DNA of 64,000 bases from Streptomyces lavendofoliae. GTDB lineage: Bacteria; Actinomycetota; Actinomycetes; Streptomycetales; Streptomycetaceae. A model generated the notes under the pieces. It saw only the letters and a program-made list of their open reading frames with translations, had not been told where the DNA came from and did not search any database. The stretch spans positions 62,001 to 126,000 of the forward strand of contig NZ_BMTP01000014.1 in NCBI RefSeq assembly GCF_014649735.1, in the 5' to 3' direction. Below are positions 27,482-35,990 of this stretch, in pieces; position 1 is the stretch's first letter, and each line of letters starts with the position of its first letter. Made by a program: the position numbers and the translations under genes.

Positions 27482-28534
27482 TCAGTCGACCAGGTTGGCG
27501 CGTTCCAGAGCCTCGGTGCCCGCCCGCAGCGCCGCGATCCGCTCGTCCAGCGTGAAGCCGGCCGGGGCGAGGGTGAGGGTGGTGACCCCGGCCGCCGCGT
27601 ACGCCTGCATCCGGTCGGCGATCCGCTCCACGGAACCCAGCAGAGTCGTCTGGTCGATCAGACGGTGCGGGACGGCGGAGGCGGCGCCTGCCTTGTCCCC
27701 GGAGAGGTACTTCTCCTGGATCTCGGCGGCCTCCTTCTCGTACCCCATGCGCTGGGCGAGCTGGTTGTAGAAGTTCTGCTTGCGGCTGCCCATGCCGCCG
27801 ACGTAGAGCGCGGTGTACGGCCGGAACATGTCGGCGAGCCCGGTGACGTCCTCACCGACGGCGAGCGGGAGGGTCGGGCAGACGTCGAAGCCGTCCATGG
27901 TCAGGCCCGCCTTCTCGCGGCCGGCGCGGAGGTACCGGAGCGCGGTGTCCTCCAGGTGCTCGGCGGACGGGAAGATCAGCAGCGCGCCGTCGGCGATCTC
28001 GCCGGTCTGCTCCAGGTTCTTCGGGCCGATGGCGGCGATGTAGAGCGGGATGTGCTCGCGCTGCGGGTGGACGGTGAGCTTGATCGGCTTGCCGGGGCCG
28101 CCCGGGAGGGGCAGCGTCCAGTGCTCGCCCTCGTGGGTCAGCCGCTCGCGGGCCATCGCCTTGCGCACGATCTCCACGTACTCGCGGGTGCGGGCGAGCG
28201 GCTTGTCGAACTTGACGCCGTACCACCCCTCGGAGACCTGCGGGCCCGAGACGCCGAGGCCGAGGCGGAACCGGCCGCCGGAGAGCGAGTCGAGGGTGGC
28301 CGCCGTCATGGCGGTCATGGTGGGCTGGCGGGCCGGGATCTGCATGATCGCGGAGCCGATGTCGATGTTCTCGGTCTGGGCGCCGACCCATGCCAGGACG
28401 GTCGGGGCGTCGGAGCCGTACGCCTCGGCGGCCCAGCAGACGTCATAGCCGAGGCGGTCCGCCTCCTGGGCGACGGCGAGGTTGTCGCCGTCCATGCCCG
28501 CGCCCCAGTAGCCGAGGTTGATGCCGAGCCGCAT
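27482..28534 (-). CDS. LLM-class F420-dependent oxidoreductase
   Basis: 350-residue TIM-barrel enzyme of the luciferase-like monooxygenase superfamily, subgroup of F420-dependent oxidoreductases. Family features are the N-terminal MRLGINLGYWG, the WAAEAYGSDAPT block near 45 and SGGRFRLGLGVSGPQ near 95. The reaction is a hydride transfer between F420 and an unidentified alcohol, imine or enone. The ATG at 28534 follows AAGGGGA. A perfect 14-bp palindrome lies 28 nt upstream of this start, so a local repressor site is likely. Confidence 0.9.
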   Translation of the reverse strand: MRLGINLGYWGAGMDGDNLAVAQEADRLGYDVCWAAEAYGSDAPTVLAWVGAQTENIDIGSAIMQIPARQPTMTAMTAATLDSLSGGRFRLGLGVSGPQVSEGWYGVKFDKPLARTREYVEIVRKAMARERLTHEGEHWTLPLPGGPGKPIKLTVHPQREHIPLYIAAIGPKNLEQTGEIADGALLIFPSAEHLEDTALRYLRAGREKAGLTMDGFDVCPTLPLAVGEDVTGLADMFRPYTALYVGGMGSRKQNFYNQLAQRMGYEKEAAEIQEKYLSGDKAGAASAVPHRLIDQTTLLGSVERIADRMQAYAAAGVTTLTLAPAGFTLDERIAALRAGTEALERANLVD

Positions 28535-28561
28535 AGCCGGTCCCCTTACTCGTCGACTCAT

Positions 28562-28575
28562 TTACTGATCAGTAA
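28562..28575. promoter_or_regulatory. Perfect 14-bp palindrome, likely repressor operator
   Basis: TTACTGATCAGTAA is fully symmetric and AT-rich in a GC-rich gap. It sits 28 nt before the F420-type oxidoreductase start and about 125 nt before the divergent aldo/keto reductase. The form suits a TetR-type dimer site. No regulator gene is adjacent. Confidence 0.55.
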
Positions 28576-28699
28576 CGATCTGGGTCCGGACTCTAGCGCG
28601 CGAGCCCGCGCCCCGACAGGAGGAGGACGGCCCGGCACCGCGTACGGGGTTGTCCACAGGCTCTCTCCGCGTGGGCCTCTGGCCAGTAATCTCGCGGCC

Positions 28700-29683
28700 A
28701 TGGAGCAGAGGCATCTCGGCCGTACCGGCCTGCGTGTGTCCCGGATCGGCCTCGGCACCCTGACCTGGGGCCGGGACACCGACGAGCACGACGCGGCGGA
28801 CCAGCTGAAGGCGTTCTGGGAGGCCGGCGGGACGCTGATCGACACGGCGGACGTGTACGGCGGCGGCGAGGCCGAGTACCTGCTCGGCCGGCTCGTGGAG
28901 CGGCTGGTCCCCCGCCGGGACCTCGTCATCGCGACGAAGGCGGGCGGCGTTCCCGACCCGGACCGGCGGGTCGACGGTTCGCGCGGCCATCTGCTCGCGG
29001 CGCTCGACGCGTCACTGGACCGGCTCGGCACGGACTACGTGGACCTGTGGCAGGTGCACGCCTTCGACCCGGGGACGCCGCTGGAGGAGACGCTCCAGGC
29101 CCTCGACATCGCGGTCACCAGCGGGCGGGCGCGGTACGTGGGCGTGTCCGACTTCTGCGGCTGGCAGCTGGCGAAGGCCGCGACCTGGCAGCTGGCCGCG
29201 GGCGGGGCGCGCGCCCGGCTGGCGAGCACGCAGATGGAGTACTCGCTGCTCCAGCGGGGCGTGGAGCGCGAGGTGCTGCCCGCCGCGCTGGACCTGGGCG
29301 TCGGGCTGCTCCCGTCCTCGCCGCTGGGGCGGGGGGTGCTGACGGGCAAGTACCGGCACGGCACGCCGTCCGACTCGCGGGGCGCCTCGGACCGGCTCGC
29401 GCCGTTCGTCGAGCCGTACCTGGACGACTCGGCGACGCGGATCGTCGACGCGGTGATCACCGCGGCCGACGGGCTCGCGGCCACCCCGGTGCAGGTGGCG
29501 CTGGCGTGGGTGCGCGACCGGCCCGGGGTGGCGGCGCCGCTGGTGGGCGCGCGCAACGCGCGGCAGCTCGCGGCCGCGTTGTCAGTGGAGACCCTTAGTC
29601 TTCCTGACGAGATCCGCCGGGCGCTCGACGACGTGTCGGCGCCGGTGCACCGCTATCCCGATCAGGACTGGAGCACGCTGTGA
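28700..29683 (+). CDS. Aldo/keto reductase
   Basis: 327-residue NADPH-dependent oxidoreductase with a TIM-barrel fold. The catalytic tetrad is visible: Asp and Tyr in DTADVYGGGEAEY (about 50-62), Lys in LVIATKAG (near 81) and His in LWQVHAFD (near 120). The C-terminal cofactor block VGARNARQL is present. The start MEQRHLGRTGLRVS is canonical. Its stop overlaps the next gene's start as GTGA, so the two are translationally coupled. The substrate is unknown; relatives reduce sugar or xenobiotic carbonyls. Confidence 0.92.
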   Translation: MEQRHLGRTGLRVSRIGLGTLTWGRDTDEHDAADQLKAFWEAGGTLIDTADVYGGGEAEYLLGRLVERLVPRRDLVIATKAGGVPDPDRRVDGSRGHLLAALDASLDRLGTDYVDLWQVHAFDPGTPLEETLQALDIAVTSGRARYVGVSDFCGWQLAKAATWQLAAGGARARLASTQMEYSLLQRGVEREVLPAALDLGVGLLPSSPLGRGVLTGKYRHGTPSDSRGASDRLAPFVEPYLDDSATRIVDAVITAADGLAATPVQVALAWVRDRPGVAAPLVGARNARQLAAALSVETLSLPDEIRRALDDVSAPVHRYPDQDWSTL

Positions 29684-32058
29684 CCGCGCTTCCCCGGGGG
29701 GCAACCCCCGGCCCCCCGGCCGACGACGACCAGGACGCCCCCGCGTCCGCCACCACGTCCGCCACCGCGGAGGGCGGCGGCGTGAGCGGTGAGGACGCGG
29801 CCCCGAACCCCCGGGGCGGCGCGGAGGACACTCCCGCCGCCGCGGAGGGCACGGCCCCTGGCACCCCGGAGGACGGCACGCCCGCCGGCGCGGACGCGGA
29901 CGAGGGCCCGGAGAGCGCGGACGCGGACGGGGGGCCGGAGAGCGCGGACGCGGACGAGGGGCCGGAGGACGCGTCGTCCGGCGATGACGCGGCCACCCCC
30001 GGGCCGGCCGGCGGTGCGGAAGCCGGGGCGACGCCGGAGGGCGGCGGCGCCGAGGGCGGCGGCGCCGAGGGCGGCGGCGCCGGAGGGGTGTCCGGGGCGG
30101 AGGCCGAGCTGGTGGCGCAGCGGGAGCTGCGAGCGCGTATCGAGCAGCGCAAGGCGGAGAAGGGCGGCCCCATCGAGGCGGGTACCAAGCTGAGCGGTAC
30201 GGCCGCCGACCTGCTGGCGGCGGTACGCGCGGTGGAGAGCGGCGCGTCGTCCGGCACTGCGCTCTTCGGCTCCCCCGCGCCCGCGCCGCGGCAGGCCGCC
30301 CAGACGCCCGTCCCGGCCGCGCGGCCGGCGGCCGGCGCCGAGGTCGTCCGCCCCGCGCGGGTGGCGCCGCCGGAGACGGTCGCGGCGGTACGGGTGGTTC
30401 TGGCCGAGGGCGGGGCGCCCGAGGCGCTCGCCGCGCGGGTGGCCGACCTCCTGGGGGACACGGCGGCGGACGTGCTGCGCGAGGACCCCTGGCAGCTGCT
30501 GTCGGTGCCGGGCGTGCGCCCGGAGCAGGCCGACGGCTTCGCCCGGGCCCTGCTCGGCGCGGAGTGCGGCCCCGGTGACGAGCGGCGGACGGTAGCGCTC
30601 ATCGGGTGGGTGCTCCAGCGGGCCGCCCTCCAGGGCCACACGGCGCTGGACGCGGCGGACGTACGGACGGCGCTCGCGGAGCACGCGGTGCCCGCGCCGG
30701 AGGAGGCGGTGCGGCACGCGATCGCCGAGGGCGCGGTGCTGGTCTTCCACGACGGGCCGGAGGACAGCGAGGACGAGGCCGGCGAGGAGGAGCCGGCCGG
30801 GGCGCGGGACACGGAGCCGCTGCCGGTGCTGCTGGGGCTCGACCGGTACGCGCTGGCGGAGGAGAGCCTCGCCGACGGGCTGGCCCGGCTCGCCCGCAGC
30901 GGCCCGGACGCCCGCTGGCGGGAAGCCGCTCCGACCGACCTGATCCGGGCCGTCGCCGAGCACGGACTGGTGGCGCACACGGGCGGTGAGGCGGCGCGGG
31001 CCGAGGCGGTCGCCCTGGCCGGAGCCGGGCGCGGGATCGGGCTGCGGACGGCGGTGGCCGCGTACACGGAGAACGGCCGCCGGAGGCTGGGCCCCGACGC
31101 CGGCGCGGTGACCGTCGCCGGGCTGCTGGCCGGCACCGACGGGCCGGGACGGGACGAGGACGGGGCCCTCGCGCTGGACCTGCTGGTCGTGCTGGACGCC
31201 CCGCAGCTGGACGTCGAGACGGCCGCGATGCTGGTGGAGTCCCTGCCGGACGGGTGCCGTCTGGTGCTCAGCGGCGACCCGGGCGTGCTGTGGTCGGCGG
31301 GCGCGGGGCGGGTGTTCGCGGACGTCCTGGCGGCGGGGGCGTGCCCGCAGGTCGCGTCGCGCACGCCGGACCCCGGGCCGGTCGGGGAGCTGGTGTCCGG
31401 CATCGGGATCGGTGAGCTGAACCAGGTCGAGGCGCCGGGCAAGGAGGTCGTGATCGTCCCGGTGCGCGACGCCGGCGAGGCGGTGCACCGCACGGTGCAG
31501 CTGGTCGCGGACTCGGTGCCGCGCGCGCTCGGCGTGCCGGCCGAGCAGACCCAGGTGATCACCGTCGGCCATGGCGGCGCGGCGGGCACACGGGCGCTCA
31601 ACGCCGCGCTGAAGCAGCGGCTGAACCCGGGGCCGGGCCGCTTCGGCGGCTTCGACCCGGGCGACCGCGTCGCGTACGCCCCGGCGCCGGGCCGGACCGT
31701 GCCGGGCGCCGTGCTCTCGGCGGACGCGGACGGGCTGCACCTGGACTGCGAGGGTGAGCGGGTCGTCGTACCGAAGGACCGGGTCGGGACGGCGGTCCGG
31801 CACGGCTGGGCGATGACCGCCCACCAGGCGGTGGGCATGCGGTGGCCGGCGGCGGTGGTCGTGCTGCCCGGGGACGCGGCCGGGGCGCTGGACCGGGCCT
31901 GGGTCTACACCGCATTCAGCCGCGGTGAGCGCCACCTGTCGGTGGTCCACGGTGTGGACCAGGCGCTTCCGCGCGCGGTCGCCGAGACGCTCCCCCGGCC
32001 GCGCACCACCCGCCTGCGGGCCCTCCTGGAGTCGCTCCTGGCCACCCCGGAGGAGTGA
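29680..32058 (+). CDS. RecD2-like helicase-fold protein with degenerate ATPase motifs
   Basis: 792 residues. The first 150 or so are an acidic Gly/Ala/Pro-rich disordered tail with GGGAE repeats. A helix-hairpin-helix region (SVPGVRPEQADGFARALLG, near 274) and a winged domain follow, then a superfamily 1 core like RecD2. The nucleotide motifs are broken: motif I reads GAGRGIGLRT (448-457), lacking the P-loop Lys, and motif II reads VLDAPQLD (D506, A507 instead of DE). Motif III (SGDPGVLWSAG), motif V (TAHQAVGM) and motif VI (YTAFSRGERHL) remain. I infer DNA binding without helicase activity. It is coupled to the aldo/keto reductase by a GTGA overlap. Confidence 0.82.
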   Translation: MTALPRGATPGPPADDDQDAPASATTSATAEGGGVSGEDAAPNPRGGAEDTPAAAEGTAPGTPEDGTPAGADADEGPESADADGGPESADADEGPEDASSGDDAATPGPAGGAEAGATPEGGGAEGGGAEGGGAGGVSGAEAELVAQRELRARIEQRKAEKGGPIEAGTKLSGTAADLLAAVRAVESGASSGTALFGSPAPAPRQAAQTPVPAARPAAGAEVVRPARVAPPETVAAVRVVLAEGGAPEALAARVADLLGDTAADVLREDPWQLLSVPGVRPEQADGFARALLGAECGPGDERRTVALIGWVLQRAALQGHTALDAADVRTALAEHAVPAPEEAVRHAIAEGAVLVFHDGPEDSEDEAGEEEPAGARDTEPLPVLLGLDRYALAEESLADGLARLARSGPDARWREAAPTDLIRAVAEHGLVAHTGGEAARAEAVALAGAGRGIGLRTAVAAYTENGRRRLGPDAGAVTVAGLLAGTDGPGRDEDGALALDLLVVLDAPQLDVETAAMLVESLPDGCRLVLSGDPGVLWSAGAGRVFADVLAAGACPQVASRTPDPGPVGELVSGIGIGELNQVEAPGKEVVIVPVRDAGEAVHRTVQLVADSVPRALGVPAEQTQVITVGHGGAAGTRALNAALKQRLNPGPGRFGGFDPGDRVAYAPAPGRTVPGAVLSADADGLHLDCEGERVVVPKDRVGTAVRHGWAMTAHQAVGMRWPAAVVVLPGDAAGALDRAWVYTAFSRGERHLSVVHGVDQALPRAVAETLPRPRTTRLRALLESLLATPEE

Positions 32059-32104
32059 CGGCCCACCGGACCCGGCGGTCGGCCGGGTCCCCCGGGACGG
32101 CACG

Positions 32105-32146
32105 AGGCCCCCGCGCGGGCCGCTGGGGCGGTCCTCACGGGGGCCT
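32105..32146. terminator. Long-loop hairpin between convergent genes
   Basis: AGGCCCCCG (32105-32113) pairs with CGGGGGCCT (32138-32146); the 24-nt loop is itself GC-rich. It lies between the RecD2-like gene and the convergent gene ending at 32210. Confidence 0.5.
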
Positions 32147-32209
32147 GGGGGCGGGGCCGGGCCGCGGGCGCCCTCGGCGGGCGCGGCCCGTCGGAGGCGC
32201 CCGGGGGGA

Positions 32210-32869
32210 TCAGGCGATGTCCGGGCCGACGGTGTCCGGATCGCCGTGGAACTCGTCCTCGTCGAACACCGCGCTCACGTCGAACCGGCAGATCACCCGG
32301 CCCGGGTCCGCCTGGTCGAACGGGGTGCTCAGCCACTCGCCCGGTTCCGGGAGCTCGTCCGCGGCGGCGACCCACAGGGTGGAGTCCCCCTCCTCCAGGC
32401 CGAACTCCTTGTGCCGCGACGCGATCTCGTCCGGCTCGAACTCGCCGAACAGCACGCCCAGGGCCGCGTGGACACTCGCCCCCACCACCGCGGCGGCCTG
32501 CCCGCCGCCGTCCTCCCGGTCCAGGTCCGCGACGCGCTGCGACTGGGCCAGCAGGCGCTGTGGCTCGACCACCGAGTAGTCGCGGCGGATCAGCACGGTC
32601 AGCGCGTTGGGTTCCTCAGGGCCCTCGTAGGGCGGGAGGGAGTCCTCCACGCCGGGGATCTCGAAGGGCGTGACCTCGTCGTAGCGGTCGTAGAGCCGCT
32701 CGTCGTAGGCCTCGGCAGCGGTGGCGAGGGCGTTGAAGGCGGCATAGACGGCCGGGTCGTCATCACCCGTGCGGTTCTCGACCGCCTCCAGGTGACGGTC
32801 CAGTGCGGCTTTGACCGCCTCGGCGGCGGCACGTACCTCGGCAGCGGTGGGCTGCGCAGCATCAGACAT
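32210..32869 (-). CDS. Conserved hypothetical protein, acidic
   Basis: 219-residue, strongly acidic cytoplasmic protein. I do not recognise a named domain. The first half is predicted helical (AAEAVKAALDRHLEAVE), and the second is mixed, with CRFDVSAVFDEDEFHG near the end. There are no membrane segments or signal peptide. ATG at 32869 (MSDAAQPTAAE) is preferred to an upstream in-frame start. It is divergent from the DUF5703 gene with only 47 nt between starts. From memory, the pair is syntenic in streptomycetes just before the chaplin genes. Confidence 0.72.
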   Translation of the reverse strand: MSDAAQPTAAEVRAAAEAVKAALDRHLEAVENRTGDDDPAVYAAFNALATAAEAYDERLYDRYDEVTPFEIPGVEDSLPPYEGPEEPNALTVLIRRDYSVVEPQRLLAQSQRVADLDREDGGGQAAAVVGASVHAALGVLFGEFEPDEIASRHKEFGLEEGDSTLWVAAADELPEPGEWLSTPFDQADPGRVICRFDVSAVFDEDEFHGDPDTVGPDIA

Positions 32870-32916
32870 AGTGCAGACGCTATCCGTACCGGGCCGGTGC
32901 CCGCACAATAGATGCG

Positions 32917-33105
32917 ATGCCGGAATACGAATTTGTCGACGTGTACGTACCTCGCGGGGTGTCCCGCAAGGAGGCGACCCGTCTGCTGACCGACCATGCC
33001 GAGTACGGACACTGGGAGTTGGACCGACTGAGTCTGCACCGGGACGGCAGCCGTCGTGTGCGGCTGCGCCGGCGCATCATCCGTCAGGTGCGCGCCACCT
33101 GGTGA
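32917..33105 (+). CDS. DUF5703 family small protein
   Basis: 62-residue basic protein, full length for this family. It begins MPEYEFVDVYVPRGVSRKEATRLL and ends in an Arg-rich stretch (RRVRLRRRIIRQVRATW). It probably folds as a small alpha/beta unit. The basic tail could bind nucleic acid or membrane; the function is unknown. It stands alone between a divergent gene and a strong terminator. Confidence 0.85.
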   Translation: MPEYEFVDVYVPRGVSRKEATRLLTDHAEYGHWELDRLSLHRDGSRRVRLRRRIIRQVRATW

Positions 33106-33119
33106 GGGTGGCGAGCAGA

Positions 33120-33155
33120 ACGGAGCGGGCCCCGCGATCGCGAGGCCCGCTCCGT
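33120..33155. terminator. Bidirectional hairpin terminator
   Basis: ACGGAGCGGGCC (33120-33131) pairs perfectly with GGCCCGCTCCGT (33144-33155). The 12-nt loop contains its own CGCGATCGCG palindrome. It separates the DUF5703 gene from the convergent long chaplin gene. Confidence 0.85.
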
Positions 33156-33175
33156 CGTGTCCGCGAGGACGGGGA

Positions 33176-33967
33176 CTACGAGGACTGCCGGGCGCGGCGG
33201 TAGAGGACCGTGCCCCCGAGCAGCAGGCCCGCGCCCGCCGGGATCAGCATGCCGAGCGGAGCGGCACCGGTGAGCGCCAGCTCGTCATCCGCCTGCGGCG
33301 GGGTGACGGTCTGCGGACCGGGCTCGTTGGGCTCGATCGGCGAACCGGGCTGCTCCGGGCTGTCCGGCTTGTCCGGCGTCCCCGGCTTCCCGGGCTCGTC
33401 CGGCTCGTCGGGCGTACCGGGCTCGTCCGGGTTCCCGGGGTTGCCGGGCTCATCGGGCTCGTCCGGGTTGCCGGGCTCATCCGGCTTCCCGGGCTCATCC
33501 GGCTTGCCCGGCTCGTCCGGGTTCCCGGGGTTGCCCGGGTGGCCGGGCTTGTGCGGGTGACCGTTGGCGCAGCCGTTGCCGAACGACGGGTTGAGCGCGC
33601 CGACGACGTCGACGCTGTTGCCGCACGCGTTCACCGGCACGTTGACCGGTGCCTGCACGTTGTTGCCGGACGCGACGCCCGGGGAGTTCGCGGCCACCCC
33701 GTTCGCCTTGGCGCCGCTGGACTTGTTGACGCACTTGTTCCCGAACGACGGGTTGAGCGCGCCGACGACGTTCACCGTGTTGCCGCACGCGTTCACCGGC
33801 ACGCTCACCGGTGCCTGCACGTTGTTCCCGGACGCGACGCCCGGAGAATTCGTCGCCGCCCCGTGGGCGTCGGCGCCGGTGTGCGCCTGGGCGAATCCGC
33901 CGCCGAGGGCGAGTACGCCACCCGCGGCCGCCACGATGGTCAGGCCCTTTCGCGAGACCTGTCGCAT
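33176..33967 (-). CDS. chpC: Long chaplin with two chaplin domains and sortase signal (ChpC-like)
   Basis: 263-residue hydrophobic surface protein for aerial hyphae and spores. A signal peptide (1-29) precedes two chaplin domains (about 35-85 and 90-138), each with the GNNVQAP...VPVNACGN...NPSFGN pattern and two cysteines. A Pro-rich spacer of PDEPG-type repeats (about 145-220) spans the cell wall. The sortase motif LALTG (LAXTG class), a hydrophobic helix and an RRAR tail follow. Chaplins form amyloid films that let hyphae break surface tension. By synteny with the adjacent short chaplin this is ChpC. Developmental (BldN-type) control is known for the family, not read from this sequence. Confidence 0.93.
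   Translation of the reverse strand: MRQVSRKGLTIVAAAGGVLALGGGFAQAHTGADAHGAATNSPGVASGNNVQAPVSVPVNACGNTVNVVGALNPSFGNKCVNKSSGAKANGVAANSPGVASGNNVQAPVNVPVNACGNSVDVVGALNPSFGNGCANGHPHKPGHPGNPGNPDEPGKPDEPGKPDEPGNPDEPDEPGNPGNPDEPGTPDEPDEPGKPGTPDKPDSPEQPGSPIEPNEPGPQTVTPPQADDELALTGAAPLGMLIPAGAGLLLGGTVLYRRARQSS
33340..33560 (-). repeat. Pro-rich PDEPG/NPG repeat region in the long chaplin
   Basis: Degenerate repeats encode Asp-Glu-Pro-Gly and Gly-Asn/Lys-Pro units within the wall-spanning spacer of the chaplin. The copies are short and near identical, so repeat number may vary between strains. Boundaries are approximate. Confidence 0.7.
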
Positions 33968-34106
33968 AGCTGGTTCCCTGCCTTCTAGGCTTCCCGAATA
34001 CCTCCGGGCACAGCGCCGGGAGGTACGAATGTCCAGCGGCCCCGGAACGCATGGCGCGCGCTCCGGGGCCGGCCGGGCTCAGACCACTGGGGGTCGAGGC
34101 TCGACG

Positions 34107-34340
34107 TCAGTCGTTGATGCAGACGTTCCCGAAAGCCGGGTTCAGCAGACCGATGATGTCCACGGTGTTGCCACAGACGTTGACCGGGATGTGGATGGGA
34201 ACCTGGACCACATTGCCCGAAATGACACCGGGAGAGCCCACGGCGGCACCGTCCGCATTCGCATCGGCAACGGCCATGCCCGCGCCGGCCAGGACCAGCC
34301 CACCGGTGGCGACCGCGACAGCGGCGACCTTCTTGATCAT
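34107..34340 (-). CDS. chpH: Short chaplin (ChpH-like)
   Basis: 77-residue secreted chaplin. A cleavable signal peptide (MIKKVAAVAVATGGLVLAGAG...ADA) is followed by one chaplin domain of about 50 residues with SPGVISGNVVQVPIHIPVNVCGN and a closing FGNVCIND. The two cysteines form the family's disulfide. There is no sortase signal, so it is released and assembles into surface fibrils, probably templated by anchored long chaplins such as the neighbour. The ribosome site AAGGAGGAATA before the ATG is unusually strong. The gene lies 140 nt upstream of the long chaplin on the same strand. Confidence 0.95.
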   Translation of the reverse strand: MIKKVAAVAVATGGLVLAGAGMAVADANADGAAVGSPGVISGNVVQVPIHIPVNVCGNTVDIIGLLNPAFGNVCIND

Positions 34341-34359
34341 TATTCCTCCTTGTTGGCAA

Positions 34360-34382
34360 TGCGGTCCCAGCCGCGGACCGCA
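34360..34382 (-). promoter_or_regulatory. Hairpin in the chpH leader
   Basis: TGCGGTCC (34360-34367) pairs with GGACCGCA (34375-34382) around a 7-nt loop. It lies 20-42 nt upstream of the chpH start, just before the ribosome site. It could stabilise the leader or gate translation; this is inferred from structure only. Confidence 0.4.
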
Positions 34383-34516
34383 TCACTTGTAACGACAGGG
34401 AGGTAATCGGGCTACGACCCGATGACGCCGTTCACCCTTTTCGGTCAGATGTGCACACGCGGGCGATTATTGGAGTTTCGTTTCACCTGACTATTCCAGG
34501 TAATAGGGCCGGGACC

Positions 34517-35848
34517 TCAGCTCGCGTCGATGAAGCGGTCCAGCACCCGCACCCCGAATTTCAGGCCCTCCACCGGCACGCGCTCGTCGACCCCGTGGAA
34601 CATCCCGGCGAAGTCCAGCTCCGGGGGGAGCCGCAGCGGCGCGAAGCCGAAGCAGCGGATGCCCAGGTCGTCGAAGGACTTGGCGTCCGTGCCGCCGGAC
34701 AGCATGTACGGCACCGCGCGCGCGATCGGGTCCTCCGCCTTGAGCGCGGACTGCATGGCGTCCACCAGGGCACCGTCGAAGTCGGTCTCCAGCGCCTTGT
34801 CGGCGTGCACGTCCTCGCGCCGGACCCGCGGCCCGAGCAGCCGGTCGAGGTCGGCCAGGAACTCCTCCTCGTACCCCGGGAGGAAGCGCCCGTCCACGTG
34901 CGCGGTCGCCTGACCGGGGATGACGTTGACCTTGTACCCGGCGCCGAGCATGGTCGGAGCCGCCGAATTGCGCAGGGTCGCGCCGATCATCTTGGCGATG
35001 CCGCCCAGCTTGGCGAGCGTGGCGTCCATGTCCTCCGGGTCCAGCGGCGTGCCGAGCGCGTCGGACAGCTCGTCGAGGAACGACCGCACCGTCTTGGTCA
35101 CCCTCACCGGCCAGGTGTGCCGGCCGAGCCTGCCCACCGCCTCGCACAGCTCCGTGATGGCGTTGTCCGTGTTGGTCATCGAACCGTGACCCGCGGTGCC
35201 GTCCACGGTGAGCCGCATCCAGTGCATGCCCTTCTGGGCGGTCTCCACCAGGTACAGGCGCAGGTTCTCGTTGACGGTGAAGGAGAAGCCGCCGACCTCG
35301 CCGATCGCCTCCGTGACGCCCTCGAAGAGGTCCGGGTGCTTGTCCACGAGGTGGCGGGCGCCGTACGTACCGCCCGCCTCCTCGTCGGCGAGGAAGGCCA
35401 GCACGATGTCGCGAGGGGGCTTGCGCCCGCTGCGCAGCCGGTCCCGTACGACCGCGAGGGTCATGGCGTCCATGTCCTTCATGTCGACCGCGCCCCGGCC
35501 CCAGACGCAGCCGTCCGCGATCTCGCCGGAGAAGGGGTGGTGCGTCCAGTCGTCCGCGTTGGCCGGGACGACGTCGGTGTGGCCGTGGATCAGCAGCGCG
35601 GGCCGGGAGGGGTCCTCGCCCTCGATCCGCGCCACGGTCGAGGCACGCCCCTTGTGCGACTCGATGATCCTCGGTTCGAGACCCACTTCGGCGAGCTTCT
35701 CGGCGACGTACTCGGCGGCCGCCCGCTCCCCCGGACCCGAGTGGTCGCCGTAGTTGCTGGTGTCGATCCGGATGAGGTCGCGGCAGAGGTCGGTGACCTC
35801 GTCCTCGCCCGTGACGGTGGCGGTTCGCGCCGTGCTCGACTCGCTCAC
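34517..35848 (-). CDS. M20-family metallopeptidase (ArgE/DapE-like)
   Basis: 443-residue dizinc amidohydrolase. The metal and catalytic motifs are in order: HGHTDVVPAN with His and Asp near 90, GRGAVDMKD near 120, and EEAGGTYGA with catalytic Glu near 155; a C-terminal His lies in GVDERVPVEG/FHGVDE. A lid domain occupies about 200-320. The GTG at 35848, with GGGAGGAA upstream, is preferred to the ATG at 35935, which would prefix a low-complexity stretch. Likely a dipeptidase or acyl-amino-acid deacylase; the substrate is unresolved. Confidence 0.9.
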   Translation of the reverse strand: MSESSTARTATVTGEDEVTDLCRDLIRIDTSNYGDHSGPGERAAAEYVAEKLAEVGLEPRIIESHKGRASTVARIEGEDPSRPALLIHGHTDVVPANADDWTHHPFSGEIADGCVWGRGAVDMKDMDAMTLAVVRDRLRSGRKPPRDIVLAFLADEEAGGTYGARHLVDKHPDLFEGVTEAIGEVGGFSFTVNENLRLYLVETAQKGMHWMRLTVDGTAGHGSMTNTDNAITELCEAVGRLGRHTWPVRVTKTVRSFLDELSDALGTPLDPEDMDATLAKLGGIAKMIGATLRNSAAPTMLGAGYKVNVIPGQATAHVDGRFLPGYEEEFLADLDRLLGPRVRREDVHADKALETDFDGALVDAMQSALKAEDPIARAVPYMLSGGTDAKSFDDLGIRCFGFAPLRLPPELDFAGMFHGVDERVPVEGLKFGVRVLDRFIDAS

Positions 35849-35990
35849 GCTGGTTCCTCCCGCGTAGCTGCTGCTGGGTCCTCCCATCCTGCCTCCTCCC
35901 CCGTCGGGGGTGGGGGCGTGATCGGGCACTCCCAATGTTTGCTATGGTTTTCCACGTCGGAACGGCCACGGGCCGCGAGACAGACACCTT

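Noticed and set aside
34341-34516. Sigma-BldN promoter of chpH
   Set aside because: The family is known to depend on BldN, but I could not place a convincing -35/-10 pair by eye.
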